Source: Burkholderiales bacterium
GTDB taxonomy: Bacteria > Pseudomonadota > Gammaproteobacteria > Burkholderiales > Burkholderiaceae_C
Length of the DNA stretch: 64,000 nt
NCBI GenBank assembly: GCA_028868995.1
Contig: JAGWTH010000002.1
Coordinates: forward strand, 1-64,000
Reading direction: 5' to 3'
Positions 41,757-51,374 of this stretch are shown here, piece after piece; position 1 is the stretch's first letter; each line of letters starts with the position of its first letter. Position numbers and translations under genes: made by a program. Under the pieces are notes generated by a model. The model worked only from the letters and a program-made list of their open reading frames with translations, had not been told where the DNA came from and ran no database searches.

Positions 41757-44450
41757 TCAGGCGGCCTCGATGCGCACGCGGCCCAGGTGCTCGCGCAGCG
41801 CGCGGATGCGCGCATCCAGCTGCTCCTGCGCGCCGTGCAGCGCCTCGCGCTCGAGGCTCCGGCTCTGGCTGGCGCCCCAGTGCAGGCCCATGGCCGACAG
41901 GCCGCCGGCGATGCGGTGCGCCATGAACTTCAGGTCCTCGCGGTCGTCCTCGGCCAGCGCGCGGGCCATCGCGTCCACGGTTTCCCGATAGCCTTGCAGG
42001 AAGGCCGGGAAGGCCTGCGCCAGTTCGGGATCGACCACCAGGATCTCTTCGTCGCCGCCGCCGTCCGCCGCCGGCGCCGGGGCCTGGGACGGCGCCGGGG
42101 CCTGGCCCGCCTGCAGTTCGACCAGGGTGGCGAGCAGGCGCTCGCGGCTGGCCGGCTTGACGAGGAAGCGATCGGCGCCGGCCGCCAGGGCGCGGGCCTG
42201 CGTGGCCTCGTCGTCGTCGCCGGAGAGCATGACCACCCGGCAGCGCGGACGCCCGGAGGCGGCTTCCCGCGCGCGGATCCAGCGCAGGGTCTCCACGCCG
42301 TCGCGCTGGGGCATCTCCATGTCCAGCAGCACGAACTGCGGCCAGTGCTTGTCCATCGCCTCCGCCGCAGCCAGGCCGTTGGCCGCGGTCTCGACCCGGA
42401 AGGGCGGCGAGGGCAGCAGGCGGCGCGTCACCAGGCGGGTGAACTCGTCGTCGTCCACCACCAGCACATCGCAGGGCGGCAGGGCGGCGAGGTCCTGCGT
42501 CACCTTGTCTTCCCGTTCGGCGGCCGGCCGCGCCGCCGGCAGCTGGCCCCGCAGGGCGGGCAGCGTCAGCGTGAGCGTCGTGCCCCCGGCGCCGGTGCGC
42601 ATCTGCAGCTCGCCCTTCTGCGCGCGCGCCATCAGCCGGGCCGAGTAGGTGCCCAGGCCCGTGCCGCCGCTCTTGCCCCCGGTCACGTACTTCTCGAAGA
42701 AGCGGCCGGCGATCTCCGGCGGCACCGCCCCGGGGTTGTGCACGGTGAGCGTCACCGGGTTGCCGCGTTCGATCGCCACCTCGACGCGCCGGCCGGCGCC
42801 GGCTGCCTCGATCGCGTTCTTCGCCAGGTTGGCGACGATCGAATAGCACAGGGGCTCCTCCGCGCGGACGTAGACCGGCGTGCGGTCGGAGCCCGGCTGG
42901 TGCAGCGTGACCGCGCTCGCCTCGGCGTAGGAGTGCAGGTCGAGCAGCACGCGTGTCACCACCTCGCGCAGGTCCACCGCCTGCGGATGGAACTCGTAGC
43001 TGCCCGTCTCCATCTTGAACAGCCCCAGCGACAGGTTGACCATCTCCAGCATGCGCACGCCGGCGTGCTGCAGCACGTCGACCAGCTCCCGCTGCTCCGG
43101 GTCCAGGGCGGTGTCGTCGCGCAGCAGCCGGGTGGCGCCCAGGATGGCGTTCAGGGGGGTCTTGAGGTCGTGGCGCGACATGCGTTCCACGTCCTCGCGC
43201 AGCTGCGCGTTCTCCTCCAGCGCGCGGTTGCGCTCCTCCGCGTTGAGGGCGGCGCTCAGGCGGCGCGCGATCACCACCGCGGGCGACAGCAGGAACAGGG
43301 CCAGCCCGATGGGTGCGAACTTGGTGTCGTTGCGAGGGGCGTCGATCAGCAGCAGGTCGATGCCGAAGGCCACCAGCACGGCCAGCAGCCCGGCGAGCAC
43401 CACGCCGGCGTCCACCGGCGTGCGGCTCCGCGCCCGCAGCATCGCGTAGGCGAACCAGGCCACCACGGCGACCGCGACGGCCTGGCCGGGCACGGCGAGG
43501 AAGGAGTACACGCCGGGCGGCAGGAACAGCACCGCCAGCGAGCAGGTGCCGAGGATGGCGAGCACCCCCTGCACCACGCGGCGGTGGATCTCCTGCGGGA
43601 ACAGTCCGCGCAGGGTGAGCACCCACAGCACCATGGCGGCGATCCACGACAGGTACTCGACCCGCATGTAGCCCCACCAGTCGATCTGCGGGGGGAACGG
43701 TCGCAGGAACAGCCACTGGCCGATCATGTCCGTGTAGACGGCCATGGCGACGCAGAACAGGCCGAAGACGAGCGGCACGCGCTCGCGGCGGCGCACCGCG
43801 TAGAAGATCAGCGCCACCAGGCCGGGCAGCAGGTAGGTCGCCAGCAGCGCGCTGGCGTCGATGATCTGGGATTCGCGCCGCAGGACCAGCGCCGCCTCGC
43901 TGCCGGCCACCAGCGGCCGCACGAAGCCGCCGGCGCGGTGGTCGAAGTTGGCCACGTGCAGGGTCAGGCGCAGCGGGCAGGCGAATTCCTGCGTGATCGG
44001 CACCCGGTTGTGGACTGTCGGCCAGGTCTGCTCCGGGGTTTCGCCCACCCGGCCCTGTTCGGCCACCAGCGTGCCGTTGATGTACAGGCGCGAGGCCGTG
44101 CGCTCCGCCAGTGCCTCCACGGCCAGCGACTGCCCGCGCGGGCAGTCCACCTGCAGCACGTAGCTGCCCCAGCCGTCCTGGCCCGCGGGCTTGCCGTCGG
44201 CGGTCAGGCCGTTCCAGTTCGACGGGACGGGGGCGAAGGCCCGGGTGGGCAGGTCGTTCCAGCCGGGGTCGACGAAGCGGTGCCAGGCGAAGCCCCATTC
44301 ACCGCGCAGGGGAAGGGTCCCCCCCGGCAGCTCGGCGAGCGCCAGATGGCCCGCGCGCGCCACGGGCGCGCCCGGTGCTGCGCCGGCCGGCTCGCCCCAC
44401 AGCAGGAACCACAGGGCGGCGAGGACGGCAAGGACGCTCCTCCCAGACAT
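41757..44450 (-). CDS. Hybrid sensor histidine kinase, 7TMR-DISM type
   Basis: An 897-residue membrane sensor. Order: signal peptide to about 24; extracellular beta-sandwich of 7TMR-DISM type (about 45-185, with LPLRGEWGFAWHRF and SYVLQVDCP); seven hydrophobic segments (about 200-395); coiled linker; phospho-accepting histidine H427 in SRHDLKTPLNAILGATRLL; ATPase domain with N-box IVANLAKNAIEAAG and G-box GKSGGTGLGTYSARLMA; receiver domain with LVVDDDEFTRLV and LLDMEMPQRDG; and a C-terminal phosphotransfer domain with H845 in FMAHRIAGGLSAMG. An Ala/Pro linker joins the last two. No response regulator lies nearby, so the output partner is unknown. Confidence 0.9.
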   Translation of the reverse strand: MSGRSVLAVLAALWFLLWGEPAGAAPGAPVARAGHLALAELPGGTLPLRGEWGFAWHRFVDPGWNDLPTRAFAPVPSNWNGLTADGKPAGQDGWGSYVLQVDCPRGQSLAVEALAERTASRLYINGTLVAEQGRVGETPEQTWPTVHNRVPITQEFACPLRLTLHVANFDHRAGGFVRPLVAGSEAALVLRRESQIIDASALLATYLLPGLVALIFYAVRRRERVPLVFGLFCVAMAVYTDMIGQWLFLRPFPPQIDWWGYMRVEYLSWIAAMVLWVLTLRGLFPQEIHRRVVQGVLAILGTCSLAVLFLPPGVYSFLAVPGQAVAVAVVAWFAYAMLRARSRTPVDAGVVLAGLLAVLVAFGIDLLLIDAPRNDTKFAPIGLALFLLSPAVVIARRLSAALNAEERNRALEENAQLREDVERMSRHDLKTPLNAILGATRLLRDDTALDPEQRELVDVLQHAGVRMLEMVNLSLGLFKMETGSYEFHPQAVDLREVVTRVLLDLHSYAEASAVTLHQPGSDRTPVYVRAEEPLCYSIVANLAKNAIEAAGAGRRVEVAIERGNPVTLTVHNPGAVPPEIAGRFFEKYVTGGKSGGTGLGTYSARLMARAQKGELQMRTGAGGTTLTLTLPALRGQLPAARPAAEREDKVTQDLAALPPCDVLVVDDDEFTRLVTRRLLPSPPFRVETAANGLAAAEAMDKHWPQFVLLDMEMPQRDGVETLRWIRAREAASGRPRCRVVMLSGDDDEATQARALAAGADRFLVKPASRERLLATLVELQAGQAPAPSQAPAPAADGGGDEEILVVDPELAQAFPAFLQGYRETVDAMARALAEDDREDLKFMAHRIAGGLSAMGLHWGASQSRSLEREALHGAQEQLDARIRALREHLGRVRIEAA

Positions 44451-44456
44451 AGGCCC

Positions 44457-45380
44457 TCAGTGTATAGGGCCTTCCTGCTTCGCAGGCGTCCGCCGGCCGA
44501 CCAGCCCGGCGCGCACGTGCTCCACCAGCACGTTGGGCCGGGCCTTGTTCCAGGCCATCGCGGTGGTGACCACGCGCAGGTTCTCCCGCAGCGGCCGCAC
44601 CAGCACGTTGTCCGGCGCCAGCTTGCGGTAGGCCGCCGGCACCAGGGCGATGCCCTGGCCGCAGCCGACGAAGGCGACCTGCGAGGCCACCGAGCGCACC
44701 TCGTGCAGGATGCGCGGCGTGAAGCCGGCGTCCTTGCAGGCGGCGGTCAGCCCGTCGAAGTACTCGGGGCTCAGCTGGCGGTAGAACATGACGAAGTCCT
44801 CGTCGGCCAGTGCCGCCAGCCCTACGCGCGGCTTGCCGGCCAGCCGGTGCCCGCGCGGCAGGGCCACGGCCAGCCGGTCCTCCACCAGGGGCACGGTCCC
44901 GATGTCCGCGTCGCCTTCGCCGCTGAGGCGGGCGAACGCGAGGTCGATGTCGCCCGCGCGCAGCATCGGCACGGCCTCCACGCTGTCGATCTCGCGCACG
45001 GCCACGGTGATGCCCGGGTGGTGCGCGCGCAGGCGCTCCAGGATGGGCGGCAGCACGTCGACCATCGAGGCATTGATGGCGCCGATGGTGAGCACGCCGG
45101 TCTGGCCCGCCGCGGCCTCGCGCACCGCCAGTTCCAGCTGCTGCATCTGGTCGACGAACTTGCGCACCGCCGGCAGGATCGCGGCCCCGGCGGCGGTGAG
45201 GTGGGCGCCGCGGCGCGAGCGGTCGAACAGCTTGACCTTCAGCGCCGCCTCCAGCGTCTGGATCTGCTCGGTCAGGGGTGGCTGCGACATGCCCAGGCGC
45301 CGGGCGGCCCGGCCGAAGTTCTGCTCCTCGGCGACGGCCAGGAACAGCCAGAGATGGCGGACGAGGCGAAAGTTGATCAT
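44457..45380 (-). CDS. LysR family regulator
   Basis: A 307-residue LysR protein: winged helix at residues 1-60 (HLWLFLAVAEEQNFGRAARRLGMSQPPLTEQIQTLEAAL) and an effector domain starting TGVLTIGAINASMVDVLPPIL. It is divergent from two Bug-type receptor genes with a 216-base spacer and probably regulates them. Its C-terminus ends 6 bases from the start of the hybrid kinase gene, so both may be read together. Confidence 0.9.
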   Translation of the reverse strand: MINFRLVRHLWLFLAVAEEQNFGRAARRLGMSQPPLTEQIQTLEAALKVKLFDRSRRGAHLTAAGAAILPAVRKFVDQMQQLELAVREAAAGQTGVLTIGAINASMVDVLPPILERLRAHHPGITVAVREIDSVEAVPMLRAGDIDLAFARLSGEGDADIGTVPLVEDRLAVALPRGHRLAGKPRVGLAALADEDFVMFYRQLSPEYFDGLTAACKDAGFTPRILHEVRSVASQVAFVGCGQGIALVPAAYRKLAPDNVLVRPLRENLRVVTTAMAWNKARPNVLVEHVRAGLVGRRTPAKQEGPIH

Positions 45381-45408
45381 GGAACGATAGCCTGGGCGTA
45401 TGGATGGC

Positions 45409-45423
45409 TTCCGGAGTTCGGAA
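45409..45423. promoter_or_regulatory. Possible LysR operator
   Basis: TTCCG (45409-45413), five bases, CGGAA (45419-45423) is a perfect palindrome of T-N11-A form in the divergent spacer, 29 bases from the lysR start, where LysR recognition sites usually lie. Confidence 0.5.
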
Positions 45424-45596
45424 TTTACAGCCGGCCCGGCCTGGCCGACAGTCCGCAGCCGCGCGTTCCGCCATCCGATGCTGTACCCGACCCGCTGCCG
45501 GCTCCGGCGGCACCCCTCCCCGACCTCCCGGGCCCGGCCCGCGACGCCACGGCGCCGCCCGGCGGCTTCGCCATCACCACTCGCACAAGGAAAACC

Positions 45597-46574
45597 ATGA
45601 CCTCGTTCAACAGGAGACAGGCCCTCGCGGGCCTCATCGCCGGCCCGCTGGGGCTCGCCGGCGCGGCCGCCCAGCCCGCCTTCCCGTCCCGGCCCATCCG
45701 CCTGCTGGTGGGCTACACCGCCGGCGGCGCGGTGGACCTGATCGCCCGCTCGCTCGGGCAGCAGCTGCAGGCGAGCCTGGGCCAGGCCGTGGTGGTCGAG
45801 AACCGGCCCGGCGCCGGCACCAACGTCGCCATCCACGCCCTGACCGAGAGCCCCCCGGATGGCTACACGCTGATGCTGGCGGCCAACGCCCTGGCGGCCA
45901 ACGTGTCGCTCTACCACCCGGCGCCGTACGACGTGGCCCGCGACATTACGCCCATTGCCGTGGTCGGCCGCGTGCCGGTGGTGCTGGCCGTCGCCGCGAG
46001 TTCGCCAGCGGCGACCCTCCAGCAGTTCGTCGCCTCGGCCAAGGCCAAGCCGATGGCGGTGAACTTCGCCTCGCCCGGCAACGGCTCCACGCCGCACCTG
46101 GCCATGGAGCTGTTCGAGCGCGCCGCGGGCATCCAGCTCACGCACGTGCCCTACAAGGGAGGTGCCCAGGCGATCACCGACGTGCTGGGCGGCCACGTCC
46201 AGGCCGTGGCCGTGAACGCGCTGGAGGTCCAGCCGCACGTGAAGGCCGGCAAGATGCGCGTGCTGGGCGTGATGACGCCCCAGCGCACCGCCATCTTCCC
46301 GGATGCGCCGACCGTGGCCGAGTCCGGCTTCCCCGGCTTCGAGTCCTCGGTCTGGTACATGGTGGTCGGCCCCGCCCACATGCCGGCCGCGGTGGTGACC
46401 CGGCTGCACGACGAGATCGAGAAGGCCATGGCCAGCCCCGAGGTGCGCGAGCGCCTGACCTCCGCCGGCGGCGAAATGCTGCCCGGGCCCGCGTCCGCGG
46501 CGGCGAAGCTGCTGCAGGACGAGAGCGCGCGCTACGCGAAGCTGATCCGGGAAGCCAACATCAAGGCGGACTGA
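45597..46574 (+). CDS. Bug-type (TctC-like) solute-binding protein
   Basis: Periplasmic receptor of 325 residues with a twin-arginine-like signal (NRRQALAGLIAGPLGLAG). The mature protein shows the Bug family path: FPSRPIRLLVGYTAGGAVDLIARSLGQQL, VVVENRPGAGTNVA, VNFASPGNGSTPHLAMELF and HVPYKGGAQAITDVLGG. These proteins bind carboxylates or similar small organic ligands; no TctA/TctB membrane genes are nearby, which is usual for orphan Bug receptors in Burkholderiales. AAGGA precedes the ATG. Confidence 0.9.
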   Translation: MTSFNRRQALAGLIAGPLGLAGAAAQPAFPSRPIRLLVGYTAGGAVDLIARSLGQQLQASLGQAVVVENRPGAGTNVAIHALTESPPDGYTLMLAANALAANVSLYHPAPYDVARDITPIAVVGRVPVVLAVAASSPAATLQQFVASAKAKPMAVNFASPGNGSTPHLAMELFERAAGIQLTHVPYKGGAQAITDVLGGHVQAVAVNALEVQPHVKAGKMRVLGVMTPQRTAIFPDAPTVAESGFPGFESSVWYMVVGPAHMPAAVVTRLHDEIEKAMASPEVRERLTSAGGEMLPGPASAAAKLLQDESARYAKLIREANIKAD

Positions 46575-46577
46575 CGC

Positions 46578-47585
46578 ATGGCGATGAACCCGCATTCCCT
46601 TCCCCTCACCCGCCGCCAGGCCCTGCTGGCGGGCGCCGCCGGCGCGCTGTCCCTGGGCGTCCCGGCCTTCGCCGAGACCTATCCCTCGCGCCCCATGCGC
46701 ATCGTCGTGCCCTTCACGCCGGGCGGCTCCAGCGACGTGCTGGCGCGCGCCATCGGCGCCGAGCTCACCCGCTCCCTGGGCCAGCCGGTCGTGATCGACA
46801 ACACGCCGGGCGCCGGCGGCTCCCTGGGCTGCGAGAAGGCCGCCAAGGCGCCGGCCGACGGCTACACGCTGCTGATGGGGCACATCGGCACGCTCGCCGT
46901 GAACCCCTCGCTGTACCCCAGGCTGGGCTACGACCCGCTGCGCAGCTTCACGCCGGTGGCCTGGGTCGCCCGCGTGCCCAACGTGCTGGTGGTGAACCCC
47001 TCGGTGCCGGCGAAGGACCTGAAGGAGCTGGTGGCGCTGGCGAAGTCGCATCCGGGCCGCATGAGCTACGGCTCCGGCGGCAACGGCAGCGCCGCGCACA
47101 TCACGATGGAGTACTTCAAGATGCAGACGGGCACGTCCTTCCTGCACATCCCCTACCGCGGCACGGCGCCCTCGGTGAACGACCTGCTGGGCGGCCAGCT
47201 GCAGGTGCTGTTCACCGGCGTGACGGTGCTGCTGCCGCAGATCCAGGCCGGCCGCATGCGGCCGCTGGCGGTGTCCAGCCCGAAGCGGCTGGCCGTGCTG
47301 CCCGATGTGCCCACCGTGGCGGAGAGCGGCATCCCCGGCACCCGGGGCTTCGAGGCGGACCAGTGGTACGGCCTGGTGGCGCCCGCGGGCACGCCGGCGC
47401 AGATCGTGGCGCTGCTGAACCAGCATGTGAACCAGGCCCTCAACGCGCCCGAGGTGCGCGCGCACCTCGCCGCCGAGGGCGCGGAGCCCACGCCCGCGAC
47501 GCCCCAGGCCTTCGGCGAGCTGATCGCGCGCGAGATCCCGCGCTGGGCGAAGGTGGTGAAGAACGCCGGCGTGCATTTGGGTTGA
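46578..47585 (+). CDS. Bug-type (TctC-like) solute-binding protein, second copy
   Basis: A 335-residue paralogue of the preceding gene, three bases downstream. Signal: LTRRQALLAGAAGALSLGVPAFA. Family motifs: YPSRPMRIVVPFTPGGSSDVLARAIG, VVIDNTPGAGGSLG, MSYGSGGNGSAAHITMEYF and HIPYRGTAPSVNDLLGG. The binding-site residues differ from the first copy, so the ligands probably differ. Substrate unknown. Confidence 0.9.
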   Translation: MAMNPHSLPLTRRQALLAGAAGALSLGVPAFAETYPSRPMRIVVPFTPGGSSDVLARAIGAELTRSLGQPVVIDNTPGAGGSLGCEKAAKAPADGYTLLMGHIGTLAVNPSLYPRLGYDPLRSFTPVAWVARVPNVLVVNPSVPAKDLKELVALAKSHPGRMSYGSGGNGSAAHITMEYFKMQTGTSFLHIPYRGTAPSVNDLLGGQLQVLFTGVTVLLPQIQAGRMRPLAVSSPKRLAVLPDVPTVAESGIPGTRGFEADQWYGLVAPAGTPAQIVALLNQHVNQALNAPEVRAHLAAEGAEPTPATPQAFGELIAREIPRWAKVVKNAGVHLG

Positions 47586-47602
47586 CGACAGGAGGCCCGA
47601 CC

Positions 47603-48412
47603 ATGGTTCGATCCATCCTGCGTTTCGCGCTGGCGGCGCTGCTGTCCGTCGCGGCGCTGGCCGGCTGCGCCAGCGCGCCCCACGCCGCCGCGCCCGCGCA
47701 GGCGCGCGCGGCGCTCGCGCCCACAGGCACGCTGCGTGTCGCCGTCTACACGGGCAGCCCGACGTCGCTGCTGCGGCCGGCGCCGCCGGAAGAGATGCGC
47801 GGCGTGAGCGTGGACCTGGGCCGCGCGCTGGCTGCTCGCCTGGGCGTGCCGGCGTCCGTCCAGGTCTACCCGCGCCTGGCGGAAGCCCTGGCCGCGGTGA
47901 CGCGCGGCGATGCGGACTTCACCGTCACCAATGCCACCGCCGTGCGCGCGAAGCTCGTCGACTTCGCGCCGCCTCTGGTGGACCTGGAACTCGGCGTGCT
48001 GGTGCCCGCGGGCTCGCGCGTGACCTCGGTCGACGCCGTGGACCAGGCGGGCATCACCGTGGGCGTGAGCCAGGGCAGCTCCTCCGAGCGGGTGCTGGGC
48101 GCGCGCTACCGCCACGCGAAGCTGCGCAGCTTCCCGACGCTGGACGCGGCCGGGGCCGCCCTGCGCGCGCACGAGATCGACGCGTACGCGACCAACAAGG
48201 GCATCCTGTTCGCGCTGGCCGAGCACGTGCCCGGCGCGCGCGTGCTCGATGGACGCTGGGGCGCGGAGCACCTCGCGCCGGCGATCCCCAAGGGCCGCGA
48301 GGCGGGGCTGGCCTACCTGCGCACCTTCACCGGCGAGGTGAAGCGGGACGGCGAGCTGGAGCGCGCTGTCGCGCGCGCGGGACTGCGCGGGACGGCGGCG
48401 CCGGAGCAGTGA
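47603..48412 (+). CDS. Family 3 extracellular solute-binding lipoprotein
   Basis: A 269-residue lipoprotein (lipobox LAGC at about residues 19-22) with the amino-acid receptor fold: GTLRVAVYTGSPTSLLRP, MRGVSVDLGRALAARLGVP, GDADFTVTNATAVRAKLVDFAPPLVDLELGVLVP and VSQGSSSERVLG. It has no ABC permease or ATPase gene beside it. GGAGG precedes the ATG. It may form an operon with the two Bug genes, 17 bases upstream. Confidence 0.85.
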   Translation: MVRSILRFALAALLSVAALAGCASAPHAAAPAQARAALAPTGTLRVAVYTGSPTSLLRPAPPEEMRGVSVDLGRALAARLGVPASVQVYPRLAEALAAVTRGDADFTVTNATAVRAKLVDFAPPLVDLELGVLVPAGSRVTSVDAVDQAGITVGVSQGSSSERVLGARYRHAKLRSFPTLDAAGAALRAHEIDAYATNKGILFALAEHVPGARVLDGRWGAEHLAPAIPKGREAGLAYLRTFTGEVKRDGELERAVARAGLRGTAAPEQ

Positions 48413-48457
48413 GGCGGGCTGTCCCGGTCCGGTCCGGCACCAGGGACGGCGCCTGCC

Positions 48458-48487
48458 TTCACCCCAACCCTCTCCCAGAGGGAGAAG
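48458..48487. repeat. CCCTCTCCC-type intergenic repeat
   Basis: TCTCCC (48471-48476), three bases, GGGAGA (48480-48485), preceded by TTCACCCCAACCC. This short palindromic element is a frequent intergenic repeat in proteobacterial genomes, here between the convergent receptor and fisR genes. No T-run is present. Confidence 0.5.
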
Positions 48488-48509
48488 CTGGCTGCAACGG
48501 TGCGGACTT

Positions 48510-49850
<1,341 letters not shown>

Positions 49851-49868
49851 GGGCGAGGGCGGTCCGGT

Positions 49869-49908
49869 CTGCCAGGATGGCAGCGCATTCTGCCACCTGG
49901 CTGCCAGG
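49869..49908. promoter_or_regulatory. Palindromic enhancer sites upstream of persulfide dioxygenase gene
   Basis: CTGCCAGGATGGCAG (49869-49883) and CCTGGCTGCCAGG (49896-49908) are palindromes built from the half site TGCCA/TGGCA. They lie about 95-130 bases before the -24 element at 50000, the usual distance for a sigma-54 activator. The same half sites recur upstream of the cyd operon. Confidence 0.65.
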
Positions 49909-49999
49909 GACAGGCGCGAGCGTCCGCCGCGACCGCCTGCGGCCCGGATTTTTCATTGAAAATCAGGGGCTTGCAGCCGCCGCCGGGCGGCAGCAGGGC

Positions 50000-50015
50000 T
50001 GGCATGGCTCTTGAT
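50000..50015 (+). promoter_or_regulatory. Candidate sigma-54 promoter of persulfide dioxygenase gene
   Basis: TGGCATGGCTCTTGAT matches the consensus TGGCACG-N4-TTGCW at most positions; the -12 element reads GA instead of GC. It would start transcription near 50026, leaving room for the CAGGAG ribosome binding site before the ATG at 50057. Confidence 0.5.
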
Positions 50016-50056
50016 CCGCCATGGCATTCCCTTTCCTTCGCGACCAGGAGTTACCG

Positions 50057-50938
50057 ATGGAGACGAGCCGCCTGCAGGTCGAGGCCTTCTTCGATCCCGC
50101 CACCTGGACCCTGAGCTACATCGTGCTGGATGCGGCGACGCGCCGCTGCGCGATCGTCGACAGCGTCCTCGACTACGACCCCAAGTCCGGCCGCACCCGC
50201 CACGACAGCGCGGGCAAGCTCGTGGCGCGCGTGCGCGAGCTGGGCGCGCAGGTGGAATGGATCCTGGAGACCCATGTCCACGCCGACCACCTCACCGCCG
50301 CCCCCTTCCTCAAGGAGCAGTTGGGCGGCCAGGTGGGCATCGGCAACCGGATCACGGCGGTGCAGGAGGTGTTCGGCGACCTGTTCAACGCCGGCCCCGG
50401 CTTCGCGCGCGACGGCCGCCAGTTCGACCGCCTGTTCGCCGACGGCGACACCTTCGCCATCGGCGGGCTGCGGGTGCGCGCGATGCATACGCCGGGCCAC
50501 ACGCCGGCCTGCGTGACCTACGTGGTGACCGACGGCACCGAGACCGCGGCCTTCGTGGGCGACACGCTGTTCATGCCGGACTACGGCACGGCGCGCTGCG
50601 ACTTCCCCGGCGGCGACGCCCGCACGCTGTACCGCTCCATCAACAAGCTGCTGGCGCTGCCGCCCGAGACGCGCCTGTACATGTGCCACGACTACCTGCC
50701 GGGCGGCCGGCCGATGCAGTACGTGAGCACGGTGGCCGACCAGCGCGCGCACAACGTCCACGTGCGCGACGGCATCAGCGAGGAGGCGTTCGTGACCATG
50801 CGCACCGCGCGCGACCGCACGCTGGACATGCCGGTGCTGATCCTGCCCTCGGTGCAGGTGAACATGCGCGCCGGCCACCTGCCCGAGCCGGAGGCCAACG
50901 GCACGCGCTACCTGAAGATCCCGGTGGACAGGGTCTGA
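50057..50938 (+). CDS. Persulfide dioxygenase-like metallo-beta-lactamase-fold protein
   Basis: A 293-residue cytosolic protein. It has FFDPATWTLSYIVLD at the start, the motif THVHADHLTA (HxHxDH), MHTPGHTPACVTYVV, FVGDTLFMPDYGTARCDFPGG and CHDYLPGGRPMQYVST. This set matches ETHE1-like/Blh persulfide dioxygenases, which oxidise glutathione persulfide to sulfite with one mononuclear iron. The DYGTARCDFPGG segment and lack of a rhodanese domain fit the PDO branch. The ATG at 50057 follows CAGGAG by 6 bases; an in-frame ATG at 50021 lies upstream of it. No sulfide quinone reductase gene is in the window. Confidence 0.85.
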   Translation: METSRLQVEAFFDPATWTLSYIVLDAATRRCAIVDSVLDYDPKSGRTRHDSAGKLVARVRELGAQVEWILETHVHADHLTAAPFLKEQLGGQVGIGNRITAVQEVFGDLFNAGPGFARDGRQFDRLFADGDTFAIGGLRVRAMHTPGHTPACVTYVVTDGTETAAFVGDTLFMPDYGTARCDFPGGDARTLYRSINKLLALPPETRLYMCHDYLPGGRPMQYVSTVADQRAHNVHVRDGISEEAFVTMRTARDRTLDMPVLILPSVQVNMRAGHLPEPEANGTRYLKIPVDRV

Positions 50939-50955
50939 GGGAAGGCGCCGACCGC

Positions 50956-51243
50956 TCAGCGCAGCAGCACGAGCAGGGCGGCGCCGGCCACGCCGGCCGC
51001 GCACGACGCGGGTGAGAACAGCCAGCGCCACACAGGCGCCCGCGGCACGAAGCCGAGGCCGGCGACGAAGCCCGCGCTCATCGCCCAGAACAGCAGCATC
51101 GCCAGGCCGTGGTCGGCCCCACCGCGGCCGTCGGAGAACAGCGGCGGGTAGGCCGTGCCGGCCAGCATGATGGCCAGGGCCGTCAGCAGGCAGGGCCAGT
51201 GCAGCCGCGTGGCCGGTTCCTGCTGCGGCCGCGGCGCGCTCAA
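50956..51243 (-). CDS. ybgE: Cyd operon membrane protein YbgE-like
   Basis: A 95-residue protein with three hydrophobic segments (LTALAIMLAGTAY, LAMLLFWAMSAGFVAGLGFV, AAGVAGAALLVLLR), matching the size and layout of YbgE, a small protein encoded at the end of cyd operons. Its function is not known. The TTG start at 51243 overlaps the cydX stop (TTGA). Its end is 17 bases from the end of the persulfide dioxygenase gene (convergent). Confidence 0.7.
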   Translation of the reverse strand: MSAPRPQQEPATRLHWPCLLTALAIMLAGTAYPPLFSDGRGGADHGLAMLLFWAMSAGFVAGLGFVPRAPVWRWLFSPASCAAGVAGAALLVLLR

Positions 51244-51362
51244 GGCTGCCGCTCCTCCTCGTGCGACAGCGCGCGCGCCTCCGCGTTCTCGCCCCACATC
51301 GCGTTCAGCACCGCCAGCAGGACGGCGAACCCGACCCCCAGCACCCAGGCGAAGTACCACAT
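51240..51362 (-). CDS. cydX: Cytochrome bd small subunit CydX
   Basis: A 40-residue single-helix protein beginning MWYFAWVLGVGFAVLLAVLNAMWGE, which is the canonical CydX sequence, with a charged C-terminus (EEERQP). CydX binds beside CydA and stabilises the haems. It starts 12 bases after cydB and is too short to be found by length-based gene calling. Confidence 0.9.
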   Translation of the reverse strand: MWYFAWVLGVGFAVLLAVLNAMWGENAEARALSHEEERQP

Positions 51363-51374
51363 CGCGCTTTCCTT

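Noticed and set aside
41646-45596. Plus-strand open frame antisense to the hybrid kinase
   Set aside because: No motifs; low-complexity composition; the kinase frame has full domain structure.
44457-47576. Long minus-strand open frame across the two Bug genes
   Set aside because: Only the part encoding the LysR protein up to the ATG at 45380 shows family sequence; the rest is antisense to real receptors.
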